Shown here piece by piece: positions 51,914 through 61,860 of a stretch of DNA of 64,000 bases. The notes below the pieces were generated by a model. The model ran no database searches. It worked only from the letters and a program-made list of their open reading frames with translations, and was not told where the DNA came from. Both the position numbers and the translations under genes were made by a program. Source of the DNA: Stutzerimonas stutzeri (lineage in GTDB: Bacteria; Pseudomonadota; Gammaproteobacteria; Pseudomonadales; Pseudomonadaceae); NCBI RefSeq assembly GCF_000219605.1, contig NC_015740.1:434001-498000 (forward strand). Reading direction: 5' to 3'. Positions within the stretch are counted from its first letter, which is position 1. The number at the start of each line of letters is the position of its first letter.

Positions 51914-54187
51914 ATGCTCGGCACGCTGCGCAAGATTGTCCAGGAAGTGAATGCCGCCAAGGACCTCAAGGCGGCGTTGGGCATCATCGTGCTGAGAGTC
52001 AGGGAGGCCATGGGCAGCCAGGTCTGCTCGGTCTATCTGCTCGATCCGGAAACCGAACGCTTCGTCCTGATGGCCACCGAAGGTCTCAACAAGCGCGCCA
52101 TCGGCAAGGTCAGCATGGCGCCCAACGAGGGTCTGGTGGGCCTGGTGGGCACCCGTGAGGAGCCGCTCAACCTCGAACACGCCTCCGAACATCCGCGCTA
52201 CCGCTACTTCGCCGAGACCGGCGAGGAGCGCTACGCCTCCTTTCTCGGTGCACCGATCATCCACCACCGTCGGGTGATGGGCGTACTGGTCATCCAGCAG
52301 AAGGAACGCCGTCAGTTCGATGAAGGCGAGGAAGCCTTCCTGGTGACCATGAGCGCGCAGCTCGCTGGGGTTATCGCCCATGCCGAGGCGACCGGTTCGA
52401 TCCGCGGCCTCGGCCGCCAGGGCAAGGGCATTCAGGAAACCCGCTTCATCGGCATTCCCGGCGCCCCGGGCGCCGCGGTGGGGACCGCGCTGGTGGTGCT
52501 GCCGCCGGCCGATCTGGACGTAGTGCCGGACAAGCACATCGATAATATCGAGGCCGAGCTGACGTTGTTCGAGGCGGCGCTGGAGGCGGTGCGCGCGGAC
52601 ATGCGCAACCTGTCGGAAAAGCTCGCCACGCAGATGCGCAAGGAAGAGCGCGCGCTGTTCGATGTGTACCTGATGATGCTCGATGACTCGGCCCTCGGTG
52701 GCGAGGTGACCAAGGTCATCCGCACCGGCCAGTGGGCCCAGGGCGCGCTGCGCCAAGTGGTCACCGAGCACGTTCGGCGCTTCGAAATGATGGACGATGC
52801 CTACCTGCGCGAGCGCGCCTCGGACGTCAAGGACATCGGCCGGCGCCTGCTCTCCTATCTGCAGGAGGCACGCCAGCAGGCCTTGGTGTATCCGGACAAG
52901 ACCATCCTGGTCAGCGAGGAACTGTCGCCGGCCATGCTCGGCGAGGTACCCGAAGGCAAGCTGGTGGGGATGGTCTCGGTGCTGGGCTCGAGCAACTCCC
53001 ACGTCGCCATCCTGGCCCGTGCCATGGGCATTCCGACGGTGATGGGCGCGGTCGACCTGCCCTACTCGAAGGTCGACGGCATCGAGCTGATCGTCGACGG
53101 TTACCGCGGCGAGATCATCACCAACCCCGGCAAGGTGCTGCGCGAGCAGTACGAGGTGCTCGCCGAGCAGGAGCGGCAGCTCTCCGAAGGCCTCGACGTA
53201 CTGCGCGAGCTGCCCTGCGAAACCACCGATGGCTACCGCATTCCGCTGTGGGTCAATACCGGATTGCTGGCCGATGTGGTGCGCGCCCAGGAGCGTGGCG
53301 CCGAAGGCGTGGGGCTGTATCGCACCGAAGTGCCCTTCATGATCAAGGAGCGCTTCCCCAGCGAGAAGGAGCAGATGGCCATCTACCGCGAGCAGCTGGA
53401 AGCCTTCCATCCGCTGCCGGTGACCATGCGCAGCCTCGATATCGGCGGTGACAAGTGCCTGCCGTACTTCCCGATCAAGGAAGAGAACCCGTTCCTCGGC
53501 TGGCGCGGCATTCGCGTCACCCTCGATCATCCCGAGATCTTCCTGCTGCAGACCCGCGCCATGCTCAAGGCCAGCGCCGGGCTGAACAACCTGCGCATCC
53601 TGTTGCCGATGATTTCCGGCATTCGCGAGCTGGAAGAGGCGCTGCACCTGATCCATCGCGCCTGGTGCGAGGTGCGCGACGAGGGGCTGGACGTGATCAT
53701 GCCGCCGGTCGGCGTGATGATCGAGGTGCCGGCGGCGGTCTACCTGACCCGCGAGCTGGCGCGCATGGTGGACTTCATCTCGGTCGGCTCCAACGACCTG
53801 ACCCAGTACCTGCTGGCGGTGGACCGCAACAATCCACGGGTCGCCGATCTCTATGACTATCTGCATCCGGCCGTGCTCGAGGCGCTGCAGCGGGTGGTCA
53901 AGGAGGCCCACGGCGAGGGCAAGCCGGTGAGCATCTGCGGCGAGATGGCTGGCGATCCGGCGGCGGCCATGCTGCTGCTGGCGATGGGCTTCGACAGCCT
54001 GTCGATGAACGCCACCAACCTGCCCAAGGTGAAATGGCTGCTGCGTCAGATCAGCATGGACACCGCCCAGCAGCTGCTCGCCCGCGTCATGCTGCTGGAC
54101 AGCCCGCAGGTTATCCACAGCACGGTGCAGCTGACGTTGCGCAACCTCGGCCTTAACAAGCTGATCAACCCCTCCGCCGCGGTCTGA
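51914..54187 (+). CDS. ptsP: PTS(Ntr) phosphotransferase, enzyme I
   Basis: The gene encodes 757 residues. An N-terminal GAF domain (about 1-165) precedes the enzyme I parts: the phospho-His domain with LGSSNSHVAILARAMGIP (His363), the PEP-binding barrel (MRSLDIGGDKCLPYFPIKEE, GVMIEVPAAVYL, DFISVGSNDLTQYLLAVDRN) and the late motif SICGEMAGDP. It starts the nitrogen-type PTS (PtsP-PtsO-PtsN), a regulatory cascade. It is downstream of rppH, probably in one transcript. Confidence 0.96.
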   Translation: MLGTLRKIVQEVNAAKDLKAALGIIVLRVREAMGSQVCSVYLLDPETERFVLMATEGLNKRAIGKVSMAPNEGLVGLVGTREEPLNLEHASEHPRYRYFAETGEERYASFLGAPIIHHRRVMGVLVIQQKERRQFDEGEEAFLVTMSAQLAGVIAHAEATGSIRGLGRQGKGIQETRFIGIPGAPGAAVGTALVVLPPADLDVVPDKHIDNIEAELTLFEAALEAVRADMRNLSEKLATQMRKEERALFDVYLMMLDDSALGGEVTKVIRTGQWAQGALRQVVTEHVRRFEMMDDAYLRERASDVKDIGRRLLSYLQEARQQALVYPDKTILVSEELSPAMLGEVPEGKLVGMVSVLGSSNSHVAILARAMGIPTVMGAVDLPYSKVDGIELIVDGYRGEIITNPGKVLREQYEVLAEQERQLSEGLDVLRELPCETTDGYRIPLWVNTGLLADVVRAQERGAEGVGLYRTEVPFMIKERFPSEKEQMAIYREQLEAFHPLPVTMRSLDIGGDKCLPYFPIKEENPFLGWRGIRVTLDHPEIFLLQTRAMLKASAGLNNLRILLPMISGIRELEEALHLIHRAWCEVRDEGLDVIMPPVGVMIEVPAAVYLTRELARMVDFISVGSNDLTQYLLAVDRNNPRVADLYDYLHPAVLEALQRVVKEAHGEGKPVSICGEMAGDPAAAMLLLAMGFDSLSMNATNLPKVKWLLRQISMDTAQQLLARVMLLDSPQVIHSTVQLTLRNLGLNKLINPSAAV

Positions 54188-54208
54188 GCCCGCCGCGGTC
54201 GCGCGCTA

Positions 54209-54964
54209 TCAGCTGGCGGGTGGGTGGCGGTAGCGCACCTCGCCCAACGGACCGGCCGGGCCGAAGCTGCGTTCGATGATGTCCAGCGAACCGTCTGCAT
54301 GGCGGATCAGCGCCGTACTGGCGCGAGTGCCGTACTCAGGACTGGCGATGAAGATGCTCGACAGCCGCCGCTCCCACTCCAGTGGCACCCCAGTCTGTGG
54401 GAGCTCATGCTCGGCGGCCGGCTCGGCATCGGCGAGCAATGCCAGCAGGCGTTCCGGCTCCGGTTGCTGCAGGATGGCGGTGAGTGCTGCGCGCGCTCTT
54501 CTCAGCTTGGGCCAGGGCGTATCCAGCCCGGCGTTGGACAGGCCGTAGACGCCGTGCTGCAACTCCTTGGGCTCGCCGTCATGGGAATTCAGATGCCACA
54601 GCGTCTGCCGATCGCCGACCAGCAGGTTGAATCCGGCGTAGTCGCCGCGGCGCTCGGCCAGTTCGGCCAGGTAGTCGGCTGGCGGCAAGTTTCCGCGCAG
54701 GTACTGTTCCGGCAGCTCGCCGCGCGAACGTGGGCCGATCGCCTGGCCGGGCGCGCGGATATTGGTCAGCGCGGCGAAGCGGCCGCGGGCGGTGACGCCC
54801 ATCCAGGTGCCGCCGGCTTGCAGGTCACGTCCGCCGATGATCCAGGGTGCGTCTTCCCAGCAGCCCAGTGGCAGGCTGGGGCGGGCGTGGAATTCGTCGC
54901 GGTTGGCGGCCACCACCAGCGGCTGGGCGTGGTCGGGGCGCCAGGCGAAAACGATCAGGCACAT
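54209..54964 (-). CDS. NRDE/TANGO2-family protein
   Basis: The gene encodes 251 residues. The start MCLIVFAWRPDHAQPLVVAA is followed by NRDEFHARPS, the NRDE signature. TWMGVTARGRFAALTNIR and GRDYAGFNLLVGDRQTL-like segments fit. The human homolog TANGO2 is linked to metabolic disease and has been tied to haem or lipid handling; the bacterial role is unsettled. It is convergent with ptsP. Confidence 0.9.
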   Translation of the reverse strand: MCLIVFAWRPDHAQPLVVAANRDEFHARPSLPLGCWEDAPWIIGGRDLQAGGTWMGVTARGRFAALTNIRAPGQAIGPRSRGELPEQYLRGNLPPADYLAELAERRGDYAGFNLLVGDRQTLWHLNSHDGEPKELQHGVYGLSNAGLDTPWPKLRRARAALTAILQQPEPERLLALLADAEPAAEHELPQTGVPLEWERRLSSIFIASPEYGTRASTALIRHADGSLDIIERSFGPAGPLGEVRYRHPPAS

Positions 54965-55108
54965 GGGACACCTTCGCAGTTGCAGACCTGCAAGGGTACA
55001 GGCGCGGCGGCGGAAAGGGCATGGCCTGCCGGCGGCAGCGCGTCGGCGTGCAAGCGCCAGTCGGGCATTTTCGCTACCATGCCGGTTTGTTTCGCCGGGA
55101 CGGGGCGC

Positions 55109-55891
55109 ATGGAGTTTCTGCTTTATCTGCTGCTGGGCGGCTTCGCCGGAGTGCTGGCCGGTCTGTTCGGCGTGGGTGGCGGGCTGATCATCGTGCCGGT
55201 GCTGGTGTTCAGCTTCAGCGCGCAGGGCTTTTCCCAGGACATTCTCACCCACCTGGCGGTTGGAACCTCGCTGGCGACCATCGTTTTCACGTCGGTCAAC
55301 TCGATTCTCACCCACCATCGCCTGGGTGCGGTGCGCTGGCCGACGGTGCTGTGGATGACCTTCGGCATCCTGCTCGGCGCGGCGCTGGGCAGCCTGACCG
55401 CGGCGGCGATCCAGGGGCCGATGCTGCAGAAGATCATCGGCGTGTTCGCCCTGGCGATGGCGGTACAGATGGGCTTCGACCTGCGTCCAAAGGCCACCGG
55501 TCGTGTACCGGGACGACCCGAACTGTCGCTGGTGGGCGTGGTGATCGGCTGGGCGTCCGCGATCTTCGGCATTGGCGGCGGCTCGTTATCGGTCCCGTAC
55601 CTGACCTGGCGCAGCGTGCCGATGCAGCAGGCGGTGGCGACCTCGGCAGCCTGCGGGCTGCCGATCGCCGTCGCCGGGGCGTTGAGTTTCATGGCGGTAG
55701 GCTGGCACGAGGCGCACCTGCCACAGTGGAGCCTGGGTTTCGTCTACCTGCCAGCCCTGCTGGGCATTGCCGCCACCAGCATGTTCTTCGCACGGCTCGG
55801 CGCGCGGCTGGCGCATCGCCTGTCGGCCAAGGTTCTGAAACGGCTGTTCGCTCTGCTGCTGCTGAGCGTCGGCATCAACTTTCTGGTTTGA
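55109..55891 (+). CDS. TauE/SafE-family (TSUP) permease
   Basis: The gene encodes 260 residues with eight membrane segments in two repeats. Each repeat has a TSUP signature: GVLAGLFGVGGGLIIVPVL near the start and GWASAIFGIGGGSLSVPYL in the second half. The family exports sulfite or related organic anions; the substrate here is not known. It precedes lgt by 10 bases. Confidence 0.9.
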   Translation: MEFLLYLLLGGFAGVLAGLFGVGGGLIIVPVLVFSFSAQGFSQDILTHLAVGTSLATIVFTSVNSILTHHRLGAVRWPTVLWMTFGILLGAALGSLTAAAIQGPMLQKIIGVFALAMAVQMGFDLRPKATGRVPGRPELSLVGVVIGWASAIFGIGGGSLSVPYLTWRSVPMQQAVATSAACGLPIAVAGALSFMAVGWHEAHLPQWSLGFVYLPALLGIAATSMFFARLGARLAHRLSAKVLKRLFALLLLSVGINFLV

Positions 55892-55901
55892 GGAGTAACG
55901 G

Positions 55902-56702
55902 ATGCTGCCCTATCCGCAGATCGATCCGGTGGCCATCGCCATCGGCCCCTTGCAGATTCACTGGTACGGCCTGATGTACCTGATCGGCATCGGCGGCGCC
56001 TGGTGGCTGGCCTCGCTGCGGGTGCAGCGCTTCGCGCCGGAATGGCCGAAGGACAAGCTGTCCGACCTGGTGTTCTGGGTGGCCATGGGGGTGATCGTCG
56101 GCGGGCGCCTGGGTTACGTGCTGTTCTACGACCTGGCCGCCTACATCAATCAGCCGAGTCTGATTCTGCAGGTGTGGAAGGGCGGCATGTCGTTCCACGG
56201 CGGCCTGATCGGCGTGCTGCTGTGCAGCTGGATATTCGCCCGGCGCAACGGCAAGAGCTTCTTCGAACTTATGGATTTCATCGCGCCGTTCGTGCCGATT
56301 GGTCTTGGCGCCGGACGCATCGGCAACTTCATCAATGCCGAGCTGTGGGGCAAGGCCACCGATGTGCCCTGGGCGATGGTCTTCCCGACCGATCCGCAGC
56401 AGCTGGCGCGGCACCCGTCGCAGCTCTATCAGTTCGCCCTGGAAGGCGTCGCGCTGTTCGTCATCCTCTGGCTGTACTCGCGCAAGCCGCGGCCGACCAT
56501 GGCGGTGTCCGGACTGTTCGCGGTGTGCTACGGCGTCTTCCGCTTCATCGTCGAGTTCGTCCGCGTGCCGGATGCGCAGCTGGGCTACCTGGCGTTCGGC
56601 TGGCTGACCATGGGCCAGGTGCTGTGCATTCCCATGGTGTTGCTGGGCGCCGGGATGATCGCCTGGGGTTACCGGCGCGAAGCCGGCCGGGCACCGGCCT
56701 GA
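55902..56702 (+). CDS. lgt: Phosphatidylglycerol:prolipoprotein diacylglyceryl transferase
   Basis: The gene encodes 266 residues with about seven membrane segments. It adds diacylglycerol to the Cys of lipoprotein precursors. Motifs: [12 protein letters not shown] with the catalytic His, [24 protein letters not shown] and [20 protein letters not shown]. Essential in most gammaproteobacteria. It is grouped with the TauE gene and thyA. Confidence 0.96.
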   Translation: MLPYPQIDPVAIAIGPLQIHWYGLMYLIGIGGAWWLASLRVQRFAPEWPKDKLSDLVFWVAMGVIVGGRLGYVLFYDLAAYINQPSLILQVWKGGMSFHGGLIGVLLCSWIFARRNGKSFFELMDFIAPFVPIGLGAGRIGNFINAELWGKATDVPWAMVFPTDPQQLARHPSQLYQFALEGVALFVILWLYSRKPRPTMAVSGLFAVCYGVFRFIVEFVRVPDAQLGYLAFGWLTMGQVLCIPMVLLGAGMIAWGYRREAGRAPA

Positions 56703-56709
56703 ATCTGAT

Positions 56710-56742
56710 CCCGGCTTGTCGCCGCACACGCGACAAGCCGGG
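56710..56742 (+). terminator. Hairpin between lgt and thyA
   Basis: CCCGGCTTGTCG (56710-56721) pairs perfectly with CGACAAGCCGGG (56731-56742), with a 9-base loop. CGTCGCCTTTTAC follows. It probably ends the lgt transcript, so thyA may have its own promoter in the following 65 bases. Confidence 0.75.
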
Positions 56743-56807
56743 CGTCGCCTTTTACTATTCGCGCAGCCTTTTTTCACCGCGCTTTGGCGCCTGCTTCGAG
56801 TCAATCG

Positions 56808-57602
56808 ATGAAACAGTATCTCGACCTGATGCGCCACGTGCGCGAACACGGCACCTTCAAGAGCGACCGTACCGGCACCGGCACCTATAGCGTGTTCGGC
56901 TACCAGATGCGCTTCGACCTGGCCGAAGGCTTCCCGCTGGTGACCACCAAGAAGTGTCACCTCAAATCCATCATCCACGAGCTGCTGTGGTTCCTTCAGG
57001 GCGATACCAACATCAAGTACCTGAAGGAAAACGGCGTGCGCATCTGGGACGAGTGGGCCGACGAGGACGGCGAGCTGGGCCCGGTCTACGGCTACCAGTG
57101 GCGCTCCTGGCCGGCGCCGAACGGCGAGTCCATCGACCAGATTGCCAACCTGCTGGCGATGATCAAGAAGAATCCGGATTCGCGCCGGCTGATCGTCTCG
57201 GCCTGGAACCCGGCGCTGGTCGAGCAGATGGCGCTGCCGCCGTGCCACGCCCTGTTCCAGTTCTACGTCGCCGACGGCAAGCTCAGCTGCCAGCTGTACC
57301 AGCGCTCGGCCGACATCTTCCTCGGCGTGCCGTTCAACATCGCCAGCTACGCGCTGTTGACGCTGATGGTGGCGCAGGTCTGCGACCTTGAGCCGGGCGA
57401 GTTCATCTGGAGTGGCGGCGACTGCCATCTGTACGCCAATCATCTGGATCAGGCCGACCTGCAGCTGACCCGTGAGCCGCTGCCGCTGCCGACCATGAAG
57501 CTCAATCCGGAGGTGAAGGACCTGTTCGCCTTCCGCTTCGAGGACTTCGAGCTGGTCGGCTACGAGGCGCACCCGCACATCAAGGCGCCCGTCGCGGTCT
57601 GA
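56808..57602 (+). CDS. thyA: Thymidylate synthase
   Basis: The gene encodes 264 residues, the same length as E. coli ThyA. It methylates dUMP to dTMP. Catalytic Cys146 is in [13 protein letters not shown]. Other sites: [27 protein letters not shown]-type region, and [20 protein letters not shown]. Confidence 0.97.
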   Translation: MKQYLDLMRHVREHGTFKSDRTGTGTYSVFGYQMRFDLAEGFPLVTTKKCHLKSIIHELLWFLQGDTNIKYLKENGVRIWDEWADEDGELGPVYGYQWRSWPAPNGESIDQIANLLAMIKKNPDSRRLIVSAWNPALVEQMALPPCHALFQFYVADGKLSCQLYQRSADIFLGVPFNIASYALLTLMVAQVCDLEPGEFIWSGGDCHLYANHLDQADLQLTREPLPLPTMKLNPEVKDLFAFRFEDFELVGYEAHPHIKAPVAV

Positions 57603-57688
57603 CTTTGGTCGGGTTTGCCGTCGTGGGTAACGCGGCTGTCATATTTGCCGTATAGACTCGACCGCTCAGGGTTCTTGGGAGGCGAGTC

Positions 57689-58462
57689 ATGCGCAGGGTC
57701 GTGTTCAATCAGAAGGGTGGTGTCGGCAAGTCGAGCATCGCCTGCAATCTGGCCGCGGTCAGCGCATCGCAGGGCTACCGCACACTGCTGGTGGACCTGG
57801 ACGCCCAGGCCAACTCCACGCACTACCTGACTGGGCTGACCGGCGATGACATTCCCACGGGCATCGCCGACTTCTTCAAGCAGATCCTCGCTGGCGGTAC
57901 GGCTGGCAAGAAGGCGCGTCCGCCGATCCTCGAAACGGCCTTCGACAACCTGCACCTGATCAGCGCCACGGCCGAGCTGGCCGACCTGCAGCCCAAGCTG
58001 GAGGCCAAGCACAAGATCAACAAACTGCGAAAATTGCTCGACGGCCTTGCCGAGGATTACGACCGCATCTACCTCGACACACCGCCGGCGCTGAACTTCT
58101 ACACCGTGTCGGCACTGATCGCTGCCGACCGCTGCCTGATCCCCTTCGACTGCGACAGCTTTTCCCGTCAGGCGCTGTACAGCCTGCTGGACGAGATCGA
58201 AGACATGAAGGACGACCATAACGAAACGCTTGAGGTCGAGGGCATCGTGGTCAATCAGTTCCAGCCGCGGGCCGCGCTGCCGCAGCAGATGATCGACGAG
58301 CTGCTGAGCGAAGGACTGCCGGTGCTGCCGGTCAACCTGATGAGTTCGGTAAAGATGCGCGAGTCGCACCAGGCCTGCATGCCGCTGGTCTATCTGGATC
58401 CTCGGCACAAGCTGAGCCTGCAGTTCGTCGAACTGCATGACCTGCTTGAAGCGAACGGCTGA
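57689..58462 (+). CDS. ParA/MinD-like ATPase, orphan
   Basis: The gene encodes 257 residues. The deviant Walker A is [10 protein letters not shown] near residues 7-16, [13 protein letters not shown] follows, then [20 protein letters not shown]. The full-length fold is intact. No ParB gene or parS-like repeats are adjacent, and rpiA-thyA housekeeping genes surround it, so it is not the main chromosome partition ATPase. It may position a cellular structure; its cargo is unknown. A possible -10 (TATAGA) lies at 57652. Confidence 0.88.
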   Translation: MRRVVFNQKGGVGKSSIACNLAAVSASQGYRTLLVDLDAQANSTHYLTGLTGDDIPTGIADFFKQILAGGTAGKKARPPILETAFDNLHLISATAELADLQPKLEAKHKINKLRKLLDGLAEDYDRIYLDTPPALNFYTVSALIAADRCLIPFDCDSFSRQALYSLLDEIEDMKDDHNETLEVEGIVVNQFQPRAALPQQMIDELLSEGLPVLPVNLMSSVKMRESHQACMPLVYLDPRHKLSLQFVELHDLLEANG

Positions 58463-58489
58463 GTCGTCTCCGGCTGCGCCTGGCGGCCC

Positions 58490-59476
58490 CTAGTCGTCGG
58501 CGCGCCGCTCCAGCTTCTTGCCCAGCCGCGAGGCATAGAGCTCGCCGATCATCCCGCGGCGGAACACCAGTACGCAGACCATGAAGATGATCCCGGTGAC
58601 CAGCGTTACCGGCAGCTCCGAGGTGGCGAAGTAGTTGCCCAGGCTGGTCACCAGTGCGGCGCCGAAGATCGGCCCGACCAGCGTACCGATGCCGCCGAGC
58701 AGGGTCATCAACACCACCTCGCCGGACATCTGCCAGCTGACGTCGGTGAGCGTGGCGAACTGGAACACCAGCGCCTTCAGACCGCCAGCCAGCCCGGCCA
58801 AGGCGGCGGACATGACGAAGGCGCCGAGCTTGTAGCGCGACACCGAATAGCCCAGGGAAATGGCGCGGTTCTCGTTCTCGCGGATCGAGCGCAGGATCAT
58901 GCCGTACGGCGAGTTGATCACACGCCAGATCAGCAGCATCCCGGCGAGGAACACCGACAGCACGAAGAAGTACATATACAGCGGCTCCTGCAGATCGATG
59001 AAGCCGAACAGGTGCCCGCGTGGAATGTTCTGAATGCCGTCTTCGCCATGGGTGAAGGGCGCCTGCAGGCAGAAGAAAAAGAACATCTGCGACAGCGCCA
59101 AGGTGATCATCGTCGAGTAAATGCCCTGCCGGCGGATCGCCAGGAAGCCGATGATCAGCCCAAGAAACGCCGCGCCGGCAACGCCGACGAGAATGCCCAG
59201 CTCGGGCGGCAATCCCCATTCCTTGACCGCGTGGGCGGTGAAATACGCCGCGCCGCCGAAGAACGCCGCGTGGCCGAAGGAGAGGATGCCGGTATAGCCG
59301 AGCAGCAGGTTGAAGGCGCAGGCGAAGAGGGCGAAGCACAGCACCTTCATCAGGAAGATCGGGTAGAAGTAGAACGGTGCCAGTGCCAGGGCGACCACGC
59401 CGATCAGGATCAGCACGGTCTCCAGGCGCAGCAGCGGACGTTTGGTGGTCGGCGTGACGCTCAGCTGGCTGTTCAT
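58490..59476 (-). CDS. Branched-chain-type ABC transporter permease (LivM family)
   Basis: The gene encodes 328 residues with about ten membrane segments. The LivM family loop GYTGILSFGHAAFFGGAAYF and the EAA-like SIRENENRAISLGYSVSRYK are present. It is the last gene of a five-gene ABC operon and shares one base with the LivH-like gene (TGATG). Confidence 0.92.
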   Translation of the reverse strand: MNSQLSVTPTTKRPLLRLETVLILIGVVALALAPFYFYPIFLMKVLCFALFACAFNLLLGYTGILSFGHAAFFGGAAYFTAHAVKEWGLPPELGILVGVAGAAFLGLIIGFLAIRRQGIYSTMITLALSQMFFFFCLQAPFTHGEDGIQNIPRGHLFGFIDLQEPLYMYFFVLSVFLAGMLLIWRVINSPYGMILRSIRENENRAISLGYSVSRYKLGAFVMSAALAGLAGGLKALVFQFATLTDVSWQMSGEVVLMTLLGGIGTLVGPIFGAALVTSLGNYFATSELPVTLVTGIIFMVCVLVFRRGMIGELYASRLGKKLERRADD

Positions 59477-60363
59477 CAGGCGTCCCTCCCCATCAGACCG
59501 GCGGGACGCACCAGCAGCACGATCGCCATGATCACGAAGATCACGATGTTGGAAGCCTCCGGATAGAACACCTTGGTCAGGCCCTCGAGAATGCCGAGCA
59601 TGTAGCCGGTGATGATTGCGCCGAGAATCGAGCCCATGCCGCCGACCACCACCACGGCGAACACCACGATGATCAGGTTCGAGCCCATCAGCGGGCTGAC
59701 CTGGTAGATCGGCGCGGCAAGCATGCCGGCCAGGCCGGCCAGTGCCGCGCCCATGCCGTAGGTGAAGGTCAGCAGCAGCGGCACGTTGATGCCGAAGGTG
59801 CGCACCAGCGTCGGGTTCTCGGTGGCGGCACGCAGGTAGGCGCCGAGCTTGGTCTTCTCGATCAGCAGCCAGCTGGCGATGCAGATCACCAGCGAGGCCA
59901 GCACCACCCAGGCGCGGTACTTGGGCAGGAACATGAAGCCCAGGTTGTAGCCGCCGGCCAGCTCCTTGGGCACCGCATAGGGTTGCCCGGAGGAGCCGTA
60001 GAAGTAGCGGAAGGCGCCCTCCAGGGCGAGCGCCAGGCCGAAGGTGAAGAGCAGGCTGTAGAGATGGTCGAGGTTGTACAGCCGCGACAGCGCCAGGCGC
60101 TCGATCACCGCGCTGCACAGGCCGACGATGATCGGCGCAAGGATCAGCGCCGGCCAGTAGCCGATGCCCAGGGTGGCCAGCAGCAGGTAGCCGGCGAAGG
60201 CGCCGATCATGTACTGCGCACCGTGGGCGAAGTTGATGATCTTCAGCATGCCGAAGATGATTGCCAGGCCCAGGCTGAGCATGGCGTAGAACGAGCCATT
60301 GATCAGGCCGATCAGAAGCTGGCCGAGAAACGCCTGGATCGGCACATCGAAAATCGTCGTCAT
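59476..60363 (-). CDS. Branched-chain-type ABC transporter permease (LivH family)
   Basis: The gene encodes 295 residues with about eight membrane segments. GSFYAMLSLGLAIIFGMLKI and NFAHGAQYMIGAFAGYLLLA are LivH signatures, and LRAATENPTLVRTFGIN is the ATPase-contact loop. It overlaps both neighbours by one base. Confidence 0.93.
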   Translation of the reverse strand: MTTIFDVPIQAFLGQLLIGLINGSFYAMLSLGLAIIFGMLKIINFAHGAQYMIGAFAGYLLLATLGIGYWPALILAPIIVGLCSAVIERLALSRLYNLDHLYSLLFTFGLALALEGAFRYFYGSSGQPYAVPKELAGGYNLGFMFLPKYRAWVVLASLVICIASWLLIEKTKLGAYLRAATENPTLVRTFGINVPLLLTFTYGMGAALAGLAGMLAAPIYQVSPLMGSNLIIVVFAVVVVGGMGSILGAIITGYMLGILEGLTKVFYPEASNIVIFVIMAIVLLVRPAGLMGRDA

Positions 60364-61067
60364 CAGACCCCCAGGGCTTCGTTGAGCATGCTCATGCGGC
60401 CAGGCAGATCGGCAACGTCGAAGGTGTCGATGACCTGGCCGTGGTCCACCACGTAGAAGCGGTCGGCCACCTTGCTGGCGAAGCGGAAGTTCTGCTCCAC
60501 CAGCAGGATGGTCATGCCGCGCTGCTTGAGCGTCTGCAGCACCTCGCCGATACGCTGGATGATCACCGGCGCCAGGCCTTCGGTGGGCTCGTCGAGGAGT
60601 AGCAGCCGGGCGCCGGTGCGCAGGATGCGCGCCATGGCGAGCATCTGCTGTTCGCCGCCGGAGAGCTTGGTGCCCGGGCTCTTGCGGCGTTCCTCGAGGT
60701 TGGGAAACAGCTGGTAGATCTCCGCCAGGCTCATGCCGCCCTTGGCGATCACCGGCGGCAGGGTGAGGTTCTCCTCGACGGTAAGCGTGGAGAAGATGCC
60801 GCGCTCCTCCGGCACGTAGCCGATGCCGTGGCGGGCAGTGCGGTGCAATGGCACCCGCAGCATGTCCTTGCCGTCGAAGCGGATCGTCCCGCTGCGCTTG
60901 CGGATGATGCCGACGATGGCGCGCAGCGCGGTGGTCTTGCCCACCCCGTTGCGGCCGAGCAGGGTCACCGTCTCGCCCGCATGGACGTCCAGGTCGATGC
61001 CGTGCAGGGCATGGCTTTCGCCATACCAGGCATTCAGCTCGCGCACGCTGAGCAGCGGTTCAGTCAT
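60363..61067 (-). CDS. ABC transporter ATPase (LivF family)
   Basis: The gene encodes 234 residues. Walker A GRNGVGKTT, signature LSGGEQQMLAMARIL, Walker B LLLLDEPTEGLAP. It is one of two ATPases of the operon. Overlaps the LivG-like gene by 8 bases. Confidence 0.94.
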   Translation of the reverse strand: MTEPLLSVRELNAWYGESHALHGIDLDVHAGETVTLLGRNGVGKTTALRAIVGIIRKRSGTIRFDGKDMLRVPLHRTARHGIGYVPEERGIFSTLTVEENLTLPPVIAKGGMSLAEIYQLFPNLEERRKSPGTKLSGGEQQMLAMARILRTGARLLLLDEPTEGLAPVIIQRIGEVLQTLKQRGMTILLVEQNFRFASKVADRFYVVDHGQVIDTFDVADLPGRMSMLNEALGV

Positions 61068-61860
61068 CGTCGGTCCCCATGTAGGCCACGCGTACGCGCT
61101 CGTCCTGGCTGACCGTGCGGTAGTCGCCGGAGGTAAGGATTTCGCCGCGCTGCAACACGGTCACCTGATGGCAGAGGTCGGCGACCACCTTGAGGTTGTG
61201 CTCGACCATCAGCACGGCACGCTGGGTAGCCACTTCGCGAATGATCTCGGCCACCACGTGCACGTCTTCATGGCCGATGCCGGCCATGGGTTCGTCGAGC
61301 AGCAGCACCTTGGGCTCCAAGGCCAGGGTGGTGGCGATTTCCAGCACGCGCTTGCGCCCGTACGAGAGATCGGCGGCCGGTTCGTGGCGCTTGTCGGCCA
61401 GGCCGACGGACTCGATCAGCTGCAGGGCACGTTCGTTCAGCCGGTTCAGCGAACGCATCGGCAGCCAGAACTGGGTGGCCAGCCCGCTCGGGCGCTGCAG
61501 GGCGACGCGCACGTTGTCCAGCACCGAGAGGTGCGGGAACACCGCGGAGATCTGGAACGAGCGCACCAACCCCATGCGCGCCACCTTGGCCGGGTCGGTG
61601 CGGGTGATGTCCTGGTCGAGCAGGCGGATGCTCCCGGCGCTGGGTTGCAGGAACTTGGTCAGCAGGTTGAACACCGTGGTCTTGCCCGCGCCGTTGGGCC
61701 CGATCAGGGCGTGCACGCGGGCATGGCGCACGTCCAGATCGACGTTGTTGACCGCGACGAAGCCGCCGAACTCCTTGCGCAGGCCGCGCGCCGAGAGCAT
61801 CACGGGCGTATCCCGTCCGGCGTCGCCAGCCGCGCTGGGCTGAACGGCGGCCATGCTCAT
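61060..61860 (-). CDS. ABC transporter ATPase (LivG family)
   Basis: The gene encodes 266 residues. Walker A GPNGAGKTT, signature region LSYGRKRVLEIATTLAL, Walker B VLLLDEPMAGIG. The extra C-terminal part typical of LivG is seen. A second in-frame ATG at 61854 is possible. Overlaps the binding-protein gene by 4 bases. Confidence 0.94.
   Translation of the reverse strand: MSMAAVQPSAAGDAGRDTPVMLSARGLRKEFGGFVAVNNVDLDVRHARVHALIGPNGAGKTTVFNLLTKFLQPSAGSIRLLDQDITRTDPAKVARMGLVRSFQISAVFPHLSVLDNVRVALQRPSGLATQFWLPMRSLNRLNERALQLIESVGLADKRHEPAADLSYGRKRVLEIATTLALEPKVLLLDEPMAGIGHEDVHVVAEIIREVATQRAVLMVEHNLKVVADLCHQVTVLQRGEILTSGDYRTVSQDERVRVAYMGTDDD

Noticed and set aside
51851..54118. A 755-codon open frame on the minus strand across ptsP
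   Set aside because: It is fully antisense to a clear enzyme I gene. Its His/Gln/Leu-rich translation is typical of shadows in GC-rich DNA, and it has no domain.
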